A DNA stretch of 64,000 bases, from NCBI GenBank assembly GCA_963556495.2, contig OY747704.1, positions 38,472,501 to 38,536,500 of the forward strand, in the 5' to 3' direction. The translations under genes were made by a program, and so were the position numbers. Each line of letters begins with the position of its first letter. Position 1 is the stretch's first letter. Below the pieces are notes generated by a model, which did not search any database, was not told the origin of the DNA, and saw only the letters and a program-made list of their open reading frames with translations. This document shows, piece by piece, positions 10,480 through 22,649 of this stretch. The stretch comes from Valencia hispanica (Eukaryota; Chordata; Actinopteri; Cyprinodontiformes; Valenciidae).

Positions 10480-11035
10480 AAAACGCTCACAAAGTGACTA
10501 GTTTGAAGCGTATACATTTTCAAGCCTGAAGCTTGCAAAGCCCGCCACTTGCTGAAAAAAAAAAAAAAAAGAGTGCGTGGGCTGGGCTTCCTCTGTTGTC
10601 GGCTGTTTTAAACAATGGCGGATCATATCGAGAGAGTGGCTTGGCTTTATTTGCTAAATAAAGCTAGACAGCGTCATTGTTGGGCGCTTCAGCGCAGTTT
10701 GTGGATACACCCCATTCCTGAGAGACTTTCCGAGTTTGGAGAGTTTAACCATTTGCTCCAGGATCTGCGTATGGATGAGGATCGCTTTCAGCGCTATTTT
10801 AAATGTGTATTGACGTCACCACAGTGAGACGCTCTAATTGGTTGATGCTCAGGGGACTACGCCGAAAGTTCAGCTAGCTCAACTTCTGTGTTGCTGTTTT
10901 TTGCCGCTTTGAAGCTTGGAATGCAGCAAAAGTTTCAAACATTGCAGCGGCCAAAGCACACAAAGCACCGCATAGACTTAACATGTAATCTTGCCATTCT
11001 GGGCCATGACGTTTTGGGCAATGTGAACGTGGTTT
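10480..11035 (+). mobile_element. Harbinger-derived non-autonomous element
   Basis: GC-richer island starting near aaacgctcacaaagtgacta and ending near gggcaatgtgaacgtggttt, with an A16 run at 10555-10570. It contains the first-exon-like frame of a PIF/Harbinger transposase (10615-10827). Ends are approximate: I could not find a clean inverted repeat pair or TWA duplication. Confidence 0.6.
10615..10827 (+). pseudogene. PIF/Harbinger transposase N-terminal fragment
   Basis: A 70-codon frame: MADHIERVAWLYLLNKARQR, then a segment with W-I-H-P-I, GEFNHLLQDLRMDEDRFQRY and FKCV. The W-(V/I)-H-P...E-F..L...LR.D..RFQ.YF pattern is the beginning of HARBI1/ALP1-like nucleases of teleost Harbinger transposons. 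The DDE nuclease core is absent; the frame stops at 10825. Domesticated HARBI1 genes are about 350 residues, so this is a remnant in a MITE-like element. Confidence 0.75.
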
Positions 11036-11405
11036 AACACTCTGCTTTACTGGTGTATTTTTACATGTTATGTCATACTAAAGGTACAGTAGTTGGGTAA
11101 CATTTTTGAAAATTTGTGTTGGTCTTTGTTTCCTGAGAGCAATCTGCACAAACCTGTCTATGGTGGTTGCATACCCATATTCATGTGTTTCTGCATCAAG
11201 TAAGGATGACAAAAATGGAAATGTGTTTGATTTGATGAATAACTGATAAAAAGAATCAATGGTCTTGTCTCTTTCTAATAAATTTTAGTATATTTTGTCA
11301 CCATCATGTTTGATTACATGGTTAGAAGTGAATTGTTATATTCCTTTTCTCAATCTATCTGTAACTGCTGCCACAGACTCATAGTTTTCTTTTGTTTTAT
11401 TGCAG

Positions 11406-11511
11406 TTTACAATGCAGTGGGGCTTGCGGCCTATGAACTGTTCGACAATGTGGACTTTGACCAGTGGTTCAAGAATCAGCTTCTTGGAGAGCTGCAAGTC
11501 AGCCATCACAG
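11406..11511 (+). CDS. ipo11: ipo11 exon d (VYNAVGLAAYELFDNVDFDQ...)
   Basis: A 106-nt exon encoding YNAVGLAAYELFDNVDFDQ, then WFKNQLLGELQVSHH, with a split arginine codon at the end (ag + g). The acceptor is ttttattgcag and the donor is gtattt at 11512, a weaker donor than the others. The alternative of reading through into the intron meets a stop within about 11 codons. Confidence 0.96.
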
Positions 11512-12284
11512 GTATTTTGGCAAATATCTGGGATTATTTTTTTAAACTTGAACTATTTCTGTATAAACATTATAAAAAAAAATTATTGTGGTTTAATTAA
11601 GATCTTGCTCAAAACAAGGAACGCCACTTATCATACAATATTACTTTGCACAAGGTGAGAATTGGATAAATAATTTCTTCTGAAATATTTCCTTAGCTCC
11701 ATGTTTTGTGGTTACCTCTCTTAATTGAAACGTTTCTTTTGGCTTTTTTGTAATTTAGATGTTTGAGTTAAAAGTGAAACCTGAAGCAGCTAATCATTTA
11801 TTTTGGGGTTTTTAGATTAGTTTTTCTAGCTTTAATCTTTACTTTTTTTGTTGCTGGTATCTGATATGTTGCTGATTTTACTTTCCTTTCAGGGTAACTT
11901 ATGTTAATTGACAATTAACCTTTTACCCTTACTGATTGCTACCAGTGGCACACTGAAGACATGCCAAAAGCTCATAAGTAACCAACTAAAATTTAGCTAC
12001 TGTCCAAGCAATATTAATGACTGCTTTTTTTCTCTCTTTTTTTTAAATGGGCTCCGTCAAAGTAGTGACTAAATTGATCAGAACAAGCTTGACTTGCTCA
12101 GGCAGGTGAGATTAAAAAAGGGTCTCAGAAGTCTATAGACTCCTGTTAAGTTCCCTAAAGACCTGATAAATGTTTTTTTCCTCAAATTCCACATATTGTG
12201 GGAAATATTAGGTATAATTTGGCTAAATAACTAATCGGTTGGGAAAAGTATAAAAAAGGAACCTGGTAACGCAAGTGTTCATTC
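11512..12284 (+). other. ipo11 intron, no recognised feature
   Basis: Start of the 17.7-kb intron. AT-rich, with chance frames only. No repeats recognised. Confidence 0.55.
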
Positions 12285-12545
12285 TGGACAGGTCGCCAGT
12301 CTATCCTAAGTCTAGACCGAGATACACCAGACAGACAATGATGTACACACAATTACACTTAAGATCTATTCAGAGAGCACAGTTAACCTAATAGTTACGT
12401 TTTTGAATGTGGGAAGAGACTGCAGTACTCAGAGATAATTCATGCATTCACAGGGACAACATCCGATTTCATTCAAAAAGGCCAGGACTCAAACGTACCA
12501 CCTTCATGCTATGAAGCAACAATGCTAGCCATGCTGTTACAGAGC
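12285..12545 (+). mobile_element. L2-type LINE/SINE 3'-end repeat, degraded
   Basis: Contains ttctggacaggtcgccagtc, then tttttgaatgtgggaagaga, acagggacaacatccgattt and gctatgaagcaacaatgcta. This is the typical order of a very common teleost repeat (consensus tcctggacaggtcgccagtc ... gtgggaggaaaccggagtac ... gtgctaaccact). About 260 bp, well diverged. The family assignment (L2/Maui-type 3' end) is from memory of the pattern. Confidence 0.6.
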
Positions 12546-14989
12546 AGCCCTTGCTGTCAAAAAAGTATTATTTTAAGGGTGTGTATGCAACACAGTTATT
12601 GGAGATCTTTTAGTTTTCATATATATTTTGCTAAATTATATATATATATATATTATGTATTTTTTTGTATATATATATTTTTTTGCTTTTCAGGTTTTCA
12701 CAGGTAATATCGTGGTATTAAAATAGGGAAAAGACTGGAAATGATTGGTAAAATAAATTTAATTAAAAAAAAAGTTTTTTGAGATCTGTACGCTTTGGAA
12801 AGCAGCTATAGGCTTAGTGACTGTGGGTTTAAGTATTCATAATGAGCAGCTTGATGAATTATTTGAAGAAAGCAAGAGGGGGGCTGCAAGAGGCATGATG
12901 CTATGTTTGAAATAAAGAACAAAGAAGTGCCCTTCACTCCCAGTACCAGAAATAAACAAAACAAAAACCCTAGAGCACTAGTAGGGTCGTCCTCTCTGGT
13001 TAGTGTTGACGTCAGAGAGCAGGCCATGTTTATGTCACCCACGCTGTCCAGGTGTGAGTGAACCCTTGGCTTTTTACGCGTGTCCTTATTTCTTTGTTCT
13101 GTGGTTCACCTCTACTGCAATTTTTTTCTTTTTTGATTGATTCGATGTGGAAGAAAATCATGCTCATTAGCAAACGTATAATTTAAGAGGAAAGCAACTT
13201 GCATTGTTTGAAGTGAATGCTTTAACAGACTGGATTTTGAGAAAAAATATTTTTGTTGCAGGGAAATGCCAGGTATGTTGCTTTGTTTTGTATTTTTGTT
13301 TAAAATGATTATATTTTTTCTAAAGCTCTTGTTTGAAGGGTTGTTCAGTCTTTCCTTGTGGCCCACCCACCAGACTAGAGACACCCTGGATGGGTTTTGC
13401 TTTCTCTGTTTCCTTATCTGCTTCTCTGTCACTGCTTGGATACCTGACTGTTATTCATTTCACCCACGTTTTTTTTTCTGTGTATTCTACAGATTTAAAC
13501 GATATGCCAGTTTTTCCATTACATTTATGTATTATTTGTATTATCTCTTGCTATTGCTCCTGTGTTGGATCCACTCTACCCCATTCTATTGTAATAGCTT
13601 TACACAGGCTATTAACTTTATATTTATCGGATATCGATTTTTATAGCACCATCTGTTAAATTCAGGTTAAGTTGATATAGGAGTGTGTCATAGTGATATG
13701 AGAGATTGTATTCAACCACTATTCTGTAGGATATTATTTGCCCTCCTCCAAAGTACTTTTTTTGCAGCATTTCTAGCCCTACTGCTTCAAATTGCTACAG
13801 CTTATAGATCCTCAGCATCAAATTAATTAAAAAAGATTGAGGAATTTCTTGGATATCCTAAAATTGCTGCAGTCTTTTTTGTTCAAGTTTTCCTGTACAG
13901 TTATGTACAAACGAAAGTTCCCACAAGGGTAAGAACTGTGGTCTGTTGGTAACCAGTGGTATACATTACATGGAAGTAAACTGTTGGGTGTAAAGAGAGC
14001 CTTTGGCAGTGGAGGGGGGTAAAAATAAAAGTGCATATGCTCAAGAAAAGCTGTCTACTGTAATGTGTGACTTCTTTAACATTCTAAGCCTAATAACCAA
14101 TAGAAGTTGTGTTTTGACTAAAAGTAAACACACATTAATTGATGATTTAACGAAAAACAAACAAGTTTTGATTTAAACTAACTTTTTTTCTGTTGATGGC
14201 TGTGAAGATGTTATACAATGTTTACAGTTTCACGTCATTGTTAGGATTAACCCATCTGAAGACGTTGTTTAGGACAGCAGAACACTGTTCTTATTAAAAA
14301 TTAGATATATCACAAGCCAAAAATCCTTCTAATGTTACTGAAGTGAGTTGGGTTTTTTTATTTATTAAAGCTGCCAAATTGTTTTCCCCTCTCAAAATAC
14401 CTTTGATTGCAGTGCTGAGAACTGCTACATTGTGCTTTTTTCATAGTTTCACAGCAGGAATGTTAAACAGGAGCATGTTTGATGATCTCCCACACGAGGA
14501 GAACCTTGGCTTCTGATTGTAGCAATCAGTAACTTACCATTCTCTGTTGCATATGTATGTTCAAACCTCACTTTTTAATCCCTTCCTCTAAGTGAACTTT
14601 TTTACAGTGTCAGTGCTTAATTTTTGTATTTTAACTCCTTGTAAAGGACATTAAAAAAGGATATCATTTTACCCCTTTTGAGAAACAACTACTTTAATTG
14701 TCAGATGACTCAAAACAAATGTAACTTACTTATTGATGGGGATTTCCAATTGCTGTGTACAGCAGTACACTAATTAAAATTACTGTATATTTAATTCATT
14801 TTTTCCCAGATATTAAATGAATCTGTTTGTCAATACCAAAAAAAGAAAATAATTAAAACTTTAGGCTATAGAATTTAGGGCTGCGTCTGCATCTCTGTCT
14901 ATAGAATAGTCATCGCCTTCAATTAATTCTTGAAAAGAAAACCTACCCCCTACCAAATAGCCTATTTCAGCAAACAAGTTACATTGAAT
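12546..14989 (+). other. ipo11 intron, no recognised feature
   Basis: About 2.4 kb of AT-rich intron with a short TA/T-rich tract at 12630-12690. Open frames of 100 or more codons on either strand at 13112-13659 consist of Phe/Leu/Tyr-rich low-complexity translation and have no family pattern. Confidence 0.5.
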
Positions 14990-15002
14990 AAGTGGACTTA
15001 AT

Positions 15003-15125
15003 TTATATAGCACTTTTCAGGTAACACTGACCACTCAACACACTTTACACACTCATCCAGTTGCACACCAATTTATGCAATCATTATGAAGATTGGTACT
15101 AGACTTGAGGTTAGGTGCTTCGCCC
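15003..15125 (+). repeat. Interspersed repeat fragment (tatatagcactttt type)
   Basis: The stretch ttatatagcacttttcaggt followed by gaccactcaacacactttac, cacactcatccagttgcaca is a familiar teleost repeat fragment. A second similar piece is at 15520-15590 (tttatttatatagggattta ... accaaagtgcttgaca). Both are too short to classify. Confidence 0.5.
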
Positions 15126-16368
15126 AGGTGATTTTTGTTGATATTTATATATTTTTTTAAATATTTGTTTATGCAACATTCAGCTCCAGGGGTCTAATTT
15201 ATAAAACTTTGTGTAGAATCCTTACTGAAATCTTAAGCTCAGCAAAAAAAAAAAAACTTGCACAAAGACATTTTCCAATCTATAAAACTTTGAGTACACA
15301 CAGCTGCACTCAATTTCCAATTTATAAATGAGACTCTCTCTAGAAAGTCAATGCAAAGTGCCTAGTGAGTATTCTGCATAGACTTAAGCCAGCTGAAATG
15401 AGGCGTTCCACAGGTAACCGTGGCAACTGAGAGGTGGAGAAAGTGCAGTTCCACTGAGACTGAAGTCGATCTGTTTATAGGTGACGTAGAGTCATGGAAA
15501 AACATTTTATTTCCATCAATCAGTGTTTATTTATATAGGGATTTACTAAGTTAAAAGGCAACCAAAGTGCTTGACAATAAAAGTCAAAAGTATAGTTACC
15601 AATAAGAAAATGTGTATCAAGACAATAAGAGTAAAGGAATTCAATAAAAAGAAATAAAAGTAGCCGCACAAGCGATAAAAAACAATGAATATCAAGTTTG
15701 AGCTATATGATTACTTTTTGAAACAATAAGATTGGAATAAAAGCAAATAAAACAAATAAAACCTAAATTAAAGCAGAAACGAAGTTTCAGCACTCCTATA
15801 TATTTAAAGCCTGACAAACAAGGAGCACTTTAAAAACGTATGATTCAAAAATAAACATGAGTTGTGAGTGAGACGCTGTTTTTGCAGCAGCATAGTGGAC
15901 ATAAAAAAAAGGTGGAGCCACATAGGAAGACGGCACACCACAGCCAGAATGTGCTGCGGGGGGCTGGGATGCACGGTTCTAGCAGCTAGGTAGCTCGAAC
16001 ATCGGGCCCAGCAAATGGATCTAATAAGACTGCTTTAGTGAATCTAAATCGGCTCATCAGCCAGTCATCATCATGGGCCAGGAAATCTCTTGACCCCCCC
16101 CCCCCCCCCAACCCCCAACCAGATGCTGCCAGTGGCGTGATCTTCAATTAGCGCCAACACATCAATTGTGCAGCATTATGCTGGAGTATAACAGTGTTTA
16201 TATTTCTTATCACAATTAATGCATCAATAAGAGCATTTGCTATACAATCTGAAGATATACAGGAGAGGTATAAAAGGAAAAAGGATAAAAAATAAAAAAA
16301 TATTTTCTTTCTCCCTTTACTTTCATAAACAGAAATAACAAATGACAGAATATTTTTTTTTGAAACTC

Positions 16369-16975
16369 TTATTTTAATATCTCGTTTGGGAGTCTACCTG
16401 AATTCAAAGTTGTGTGCAAAGTTGGTAGCACATACCTGGCTTCCAAAGTTTTCAGTAGGTAAATAAAGCCGGGCTTTTCCACTGTATAAACAGGCACCAT
16501 ATCTTTGGCAATATAAATTGTGATGGCATCTGTGATTGCTTTCCACTGGACACCCGTCTTATCATAAGGGACACAGTGTGAAAATGATTTCCCTATGGTG
16601 GCTTGTCTTTTGGCTTGGCTTTTGTGTTTTGTGAGCTGCTGCTTGAGCATCTCGTAGAGAGCAGCACTTCTCCCACTCGATGGAGTGCCTCTGTTTCAGG
16701 TGTTGAAAAAAATTTGTTGTACTCCCATCTTTGGTAGCAACAGCCGTCAAACAGATTTTGCAGCATGCTGTTTGTTGCTCCAAGTCTGAAGTCACAAAAC
16801 AAAACCAGTTCCATATAATTGAAGAAACAGAGACGGACTGGCCGAGCTTGCTCCAAACTACAGAAGCCCAAGAGAGCAGGTGGAGGGGGTAAATCTCGAT
16901 TTTCCCAAAAATAAATCTTCCTAAACGACAAATTCGAATTAATCAATAAAATATATTTATCGCCCAGCCCTAGAA
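16369..16975 (-). pseudogene. hAT (ZBED-type) transposase fragment
   Basis: Minus strand. One frame (16795-16562) carries a BED-type zinc finger, CCKICLTAVATKDGSTTNFF then QHLKQRHSIEWEKC; after a frameshift the next (16650-16369) gives VQWKAITDAITIYIAKDMVP and VYTVEKPGFIYLLKTLEARY, which is the region following the finger in ZBED1/4/6-like hAT transposases. The upstream border at about 16975 reads agggctgggcgataaatata on the minus strand, a typical hAT end. The RNase H-like catalytic core and dimerisation region are missing. Confidence 0.8.
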
Positions 16976-17006
16976 CATACTGTGATAGAATTCTTAAATG
17001 CAACAT

Positions 17007-18088
17007 CAGGGTTGCCGCGGGGTAGTAAAAGGTAGTGAAAGGTAGTAAATAAAATGACTTAAAATTAAGGCCCTTAAAAGGTAGTAAAACGTAATGAGCA
17101 CAACCTGACATGGTAGTAATTCTTTTCTTATTCTTTGGTTATTCCTTCAATATATTGTAACTTTTCAGCTGATGCATATTTTTGTTCAGGTATTTAATTA
17201 TTAACATGCAGACAGGACCTGGGCCGGTGTCCGGTCCTCTGATATCGATTGGTTCGGGTGATCTATTTTGTTGTGCGCATGCGTAGTGTCGGGATAGTTT
17301 GGACCGGCCGGAAGTTTTCCACGCTGTGGCTCAATGACCCGGCGTTTAAAGACTGGCTTAAGCCTGTCGTGGGGAATGAGCGGGAAGCTTACTGCAATAT
17401 ATGCAGAAAAACCATTAATCTGACCTGGAATGGTGTTACGGCGATCAAGTCTCATGGAGCATCCATCATTCATCAGCAGCGGATTCGCGCGCGGGGGGGA
17501 GCAGTTACCCATTTCGTTTATTAGCAAGAGTACCTTCCTGCACTTACAATGGCTGATAAGGGCATTGATCAAATCCACTTCTGAGTTTCAAGTAGCCTAT
17601 AAACTTGCGGAGTTAATTAACTCGTTAGTTATAGCTACCATTACGATAAACATGTAACTTAAAAAAACAATCCATAGAATTGTGTGCTTTTTTTTTTTTA
17701 TTTTGTTTTGTTTAGCTAATTTTAATTTATATTCATTTAGTTTAGTGTTAAACTGTTTCAGTTGTTCAGTTTGAGGATTTGCCTCATTATTATGCTATTG
17801 CGAATAAAAAAAAATTCTTGTGAGGGTTTTTTGTTCATATTCTATTTATTCTAGTCTTCTGGAAATTATTATATATTAGTCAAGACATCATCTCATTTAT
17901 ACTTTGTAGTGAGTGGAATAACATTTAGTTTTGGGTCAGGGATGGACCATCATCACACATGGGTCAGTATCACTCCCCCAAAAGAGGCCGCTGCTCAATG
18001 TTGTGATGGTAGTAAAAATTATGGAGAGGTAGTCAAAAAAGTAGTAAAAGGTAGTAAATTCAACTTTAGGATTCCTGTATAAACCCTG
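17007..18088 (+). mobile_element. hAT-like non-autonomous element, copy 1
   Basis: Begins CAGGGTTGCCGCGGGG and ends tcctgtataaaccctg, so only CAGGGTT is a true inverted repeat. Near-terminal ggtagtaaaaggtagtaaat motifs occur in direct orientation at both ends. The flanks share aacat exactly (17002-17006 and 18089-18093), i.e. 5 bp rather than the 8 bp usual for hAT. A second copy with the same interior and 3' end lies at about 23048-24352. It retains a zinc-finger exon (17249-17524). Confidence 0.72.
17249..17524 (+). pseudogene. hAT transposase N-terminal zinc-finger fragment
   Basis: 91 codons; the recognisable part is FSTLWLNDPAFKDWLKPVVG, NEREAYCNICRKTINLTWNG and VTAIKSHGASIIHQQR. The W....F..WL.PV.G....A.C..C.K.I.L...G..A..SH...H pattern is the amino-terminal C2H2/TTF-like finger of teleost hAT transposases. 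The frame ends right after the finger, so only the DNA-binding part remains. The first about 28 residues are probably not native. Confidence 0.7.
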
Positions 18089-18518
18089 AACATATTTTTA
18101 TTCAGATTCTTATTTTTATTCTCAGTACAGAGACTGGGGTGTGGGGGCTGACTGTTGGTTTTGTGTTTGTGTGTGTGCGAGCGTCTAAAAGTCTGAAAAT
18201 GTGGCTGCCATCTCACCGGCTCCCGTCAGTGTCCAAAATGTACATAAGCAAGGTCCTTAGTGTGCTTAAAGTTGCGCACATTTTTTCATCACCTTTTTTT
18301 TTTTTTTATAAATCACAATGTTTGCATTGAAAGTGATGTGCACAATTTTCAGACCCCACTTTGTGCCTAAGAAAGCTTTATGAATGAGACCCCAGAGCTG
18401 TATCCCATACCACAACTGTATGAAGTACTTTATTCTTGTAATCAAAGTATCCACTGTCATTTATTCATTTTAAATAATCATTACATTTAGATGAACAGAT
18501 TTAGATTTAAGAGTTATA

Positions 18519-19173
18519 GGTCTCGTTCACTGACAAACCGTGTAATACTTGTTGTTTGTGAAATACGATTGGCCACTGAGCTGCATATGCATGATACACG
18601 TGAACATTTTCTCCAACCCCCACTGCCTGCATTAGCCACAGAAAGAAATCTGTCCACAAAACAAGAGAGTCAGAAAAGCAAGTCCCTTCTACGTCACAGA
18701 GAAAATTATTGTTCATGGTCTTGCCTACCTTGAGTTGCGACTGCCCACGGGAAGGCTGATTTTGCAGCCTGGAGACAGCAGAGCTTGTTCTGCTAGTAGA
18801 AGGTAGAAGCCGGAGCTAACTGTTAGCAACTCCACAGCATGGCAGAACAGGGTCGGGCTTGGTTAATTTGTGGATATAGCACAGCAGCGTAGAATTTTTC
18901 CCCCAAGAAATTGGAGCTGGGGAAGAAACTGTTGGCATTTTTCATGGAGCACCACCAGCGAAGTGAGTTAAGCCAATCAGAGGGGAGACCTTTGCATATT
19001 GTAAATGAGTTATACTCGTTATGCTGTCATTTTCCCCACACCCACTCCTCTGACAAACTGCAACCTCCTGAAAAGGGAGCAAGAGAGCATTTATTCCACG
19101 TTAAACTGCTCACAAAGCATTAATTCATACTGGAGACCACAGCAAATGTATTGAAAAAAGAGTGAATGAGACC
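18519..19173. mobile_element. MITE with TIR GGTCTCATTCACT
   Basis: Left end ggtctcgttcact (18519-18531), right end agtgaatgagacc (19161-19173): 12 of 13 bases inverted-repeat. The adjacent bases are ttata on the left and tttaa on the right, suggesting an original TTAA-type target (piggyBac-like), but the left copy is mutated. A related, 3'-truncated copy is at 42717-43080. Non-coding. Confidence 0.72.
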
Positions 19174-21292
19174 TTTAAAAGAAAAGACAGGTCTTATAGA
19201 GAATGAACTCCCTGACGCTACACTTTGCAGTGAAGTTTCCTATCATGTCTAGCTACCATGTGTCTGCATACTAGTGATTTTGTTCTATAAAATGTTAACA
19301 GAGCACTTATTCAATCCTAAGGTGAACACTGTTTGCAATGAGGAATGTTCTATCCAAACACTTATCTAAAAAACAAAAGCCCTGGTTCTCATGACTCTCG
19401 CTGGATGCAGATCAATTTGCAATAAAAGTTGCAAAAATGATTTGCCTCACCTTTTAAGTTAGAGGGAGACTTTGACATTGCAAACTTGCTAGTCTTCCAG
19501 TTTGTAGCGGCAGGTAAGAGCAGTTGATTTACTTCTGCCACTGTGTAGAACCTTCCAGTATGATTCCTCATGTTTGTCTGGTTTGAAAGTATTTGCTTTT
19601 AGTTTCACACAGCATGCATATGGGGTGGTTTTTATCCAAAAGGATTTCCCCTTATATCTTCACCAATAGGTGTCCTAGTGAAACTTTCTGCATTCTTCCG
19701 AATTAGGTGATGAATAACATAAAGGTAATGGTAATCATGTCACAATCATTCATGTCCATGCATTGAAATACAGATTTTATCCTCCTCCAATACTTTTGCT
19801 ACGTCACGGTCTCCATTCGATGTTATTCTATGTTTAAAAATCGACTGACCCACTAGGGGTGTAAATTCATGTTCTATTTACAGTCTGAGTACCCCCTGCC
19901 CCGTGGGGCATTTCAAGTTTAAGTTAAAAGTTGGTGACCCCCATGTGTCATATTGTTGGGATCCCAGAATTGTGCTTAGCTGAAGATCAAATTATCTAGT
20001 CTATTGTAAATTGGGTAGGAAGGTGACGCACAGATACACAAGACTTTTGATAGCGGTATGGAGCAGCATCCATTCACCAGGTTTTGCTCCACTTACAGAA
20101 GACATAGGGTTATTTATGTTTTAAGATTTTTTTTCATGTGGAAGACAAATTAAAGGGAACTGTTTTTAAAACACATATTCTTCCTCCATGCTTGTTTATT
20201 TTGCCCAGAGAAATGTTATTGGAGGCATTAATTTCCACTACAGGCAGGTTAATATATGTTATTGTTCAACCCACTCCAGTCTGAATATTTTATGCAAGTA
20301 ATTTATCTGTATTGACTAGCTATTTCTGCTGTGATATTAGTAATGGCCAATAAACCACAGCAGCTTCATGGCTCAAATATCTATCCAACTTTGCAGATTT
20401 TTAATTATTTATTTTTTTGGCCGCCTCGCTTGCCTTGTGCACATTTGTTGCTGTTAGCAGAACAATCCCAGTTGCTTTGCTGTCTGCAGTTTTTGGCCCG
20501 TTGGGTGATGGCTGTTAGATGCTTTAATATAGCATGTTTTTTTCTGAGGTTAATGTTTTTTTTTCATATTCACATCACACAATGATAAAATATAGACATT
20601 GGGGGAATATTTTATTTTAAATGATTTTACATCGATTATCAACATTAAAGCAGTTTCAGCCAAACTTTCTTCCTCCTGCAAAGTTCTGGAGTTTCATTTT
20701 TCCTCTGTTCACAATTTGCCTGTGACAGGTCCAATGCTGTCTCCTTGGCCAAGGATATCCTTGAAGCCCAATTGATTTTTATCCCTCTCATCACATCTAG
20801 TTGTGAATCAATTCATGGGGCATTTTGTAAGGTTTGTTGAGCTTCCTAGTCCTTTCTTATCTCAATTAACAATGAATAAATAAATATAAAAACTAGGGTC
20901 AGTTCACTTTTTTCTCATTTAATGAAGAAGAGGTTCTTTTATGTAGTCTGCTCCACTTAAGCTGCTGTATAGACGACTGAAGCAAATCTTGGAAATCTTG
21001 CCAAATTTTGTTGAACCTTTTTATAATAAGCTACCAGAATTGTGGAGGTACTGAAATTCAAAGGTGATGCAAAACAGCATTTTTTGCTATTTGATGAAGG
21101 TTACGGCATTTAAATAAATGACTGTATGACCTTCAATGTCTCTATGCAGCTCTGTGGAGAAATCACTCATGAGCTTGTTGGCTTTCCTGCCCCATTAAGA
21201 GATGCAACAAAATCTTTGACATATTTTATAGGCTAGCTACATACAGATGGGACAGCAAGTGCAGTTCATTACATCCCTTATCTGTATACAAA
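19174..21292 (+). other. ipo11 intron, no recognised feature
   Basis: About 2.1 kb. No transposon ends, coding similarity or tandem arrays recognised. Confidence 0.5.
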
Positions 21293-21375
21293 TTCAATTC
21301 AAATTCACAAATACTTTATTGATCCCAGAGGGAAATTAAGTGTTGTTGTAGCTCATATAATTAATTCTTTAACCT
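21293..21375 (-). mobile_element. Rex1-like LINE 3'-end fragment
   Basis: aatactttattgatcccaga followed by gggaaattaagtgttgttgt and agctcatataattaattctt: the reverse complement of the 3' end of the Rex1-like copy at 40755-41785. Only the last 80 bp are present. Confidence 0.78.
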
Positions 21376-21892
21376 CTTAAGCCCCAGGGTCTCTCCAAGC
21401 TCCTAGCTCGAATAGGACATGCCCAACATTAATTTAGTTTTTCTCTGCAAAAATAAACTCTGTGTAAACAATCTTGGTATCAAAATGAAGCCAATGCTTG
21501 TGAGATTTAATCAGAGGTGTAACAAATTACAGCATATGTTACTGTGCCAAAGTAATTGTAGCTTGAACATAGACAAATTACAAGATTCTATTCTATTAAC
21601 GCCTAATTTCTCTCACATGTTACAGTATATCATACCATTGAAAATATGCTCCAGTAGAATATAAACTGCAGATAATCATAAACCACTCTGGGAAGGTTAC
21701 CTGTACCAAGATTCATGTTGATGAAGTGAAGTAGAGAAAAGTTACAGAGGCTTTAGTGAGATCACCCTATTTAAATAACACTATAACACATAGTTAGGCT
21801 TGACTCCAACTGAAGAGCATTTATTCAAATTCCAAATACAACAAAACTGGAAATATACATATGAAATGGATAACAAAACTATTCACAACCCC

Positions 21893-22444
21893 CTCCTCTT
21901 ATCAATGCAAATGTTCTTATATGGATGGTAATGTGCTTTGTATGCAGTAACAATATGATTGAGAGGGGCCTGATTTTGCACAGACGTCCCTAATCAGGAG
22001 TGGTTTTTGTTTTTTTTCATTGTCCTCGCCATCGTTCACAAAGCTGAGGTGCAATAATAACAACAAGATTGCCTCAAACTGGTTTCTCTGCATAGTGTTA
22101 CGGGATAATTGAAAATTATATGGCCACTCACCCCTCCAGCAGTAAGCTCTGTGGTGGGCATTTACAACTCTGGTGTATATAATGATGGATAGGAAAACAT
22201 AAAAGTCTGTTATAGTGAGGGGAGTCCAAAGGAACTTTCTGCCAGCCTCTTTCCTTTTTGTAGCATTGGTATTGTCGATAATTGTCCAAATTACAGATAA
22301 ACTGAAGAAGAGCTGGAAGAGAGAGAGGGGAGACCATGGTGCTGCTTGGTCAAATGTAGGACCCGATGGCCTCATGGGCATGAACCTAAAAGACTCAGGA
22401 GTGCTGTCCTCCTCTTGTCTGTGGCACCACACATCTCCACCCAC
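21893..22444 (-). pseudogene. piggyBac-like transposase fragment
   Basis: The minus-strand frame from 22444 contains LSLFQLFFSLSVIWTIIDNT, LTITDFYVFLSIIIYTRVVN and WRGEWPYNFQLSRNTMQRNQ then FEAILLLLLHLSF. This is the start of the DDE_Tnp_1_7 domain of piggyBac/PGBD4-like transposases (pattern LF.LFF...I..I...TN ... LT..D...F..I.I..G.V). A frameshift near 21970 moves the next conserved block into another frame, and homology ends at about 21893 before the catalytic Asp residues. An acidic N-terminal region precedes the domain. Dead copy. Confidence 0.85.
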
Positions 22445-22649
22445 TGGAGTGTCAGCAGAGCTCGTTGGACAGCCGTTGCCTTAGCTTTCCCCATTTTTGC
22501 CTTCTTGGTTGGCTGCGCAGAAGTTGAAGGCCTTGGAGGTATTTAGTCTTCATCCTCACTAAAACAAGATAACAGAAAAATAATTAGAGAAGTTATAAAT
22601 ATATGCATACACATCTACACATAAATGTCTACACACACAAACACATTAT

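Larger units (their letters stand above)
15187..18395. mobile_element. hAT-type element with nested insertions
   Basis: Left end CAGGGGTCTAATTTATAAAA; right end tttatgaatgagaccccag, an inverted copy with a few changes. CAGGGGTCTCATTTATAAA is a very common teleost hAT terminus. The 8-bp flanks (ttcagctc and agctgtat) do not match. It holds a C-run (16095-16109), a BED-finger hAT transposase remnant (16369-16975, minus) and another hAT-like element (17007-18088). 15480-16300 is otherwise unassigned A-rich sequence. Confidence 0.65.

Noticed and set aside
13112..13659. Frames of 100-126 codons on both strands
   Set aside because: Phe/Leu/Tyr-rich low complexity from T-rich DNA, no family pattern, no splice context.
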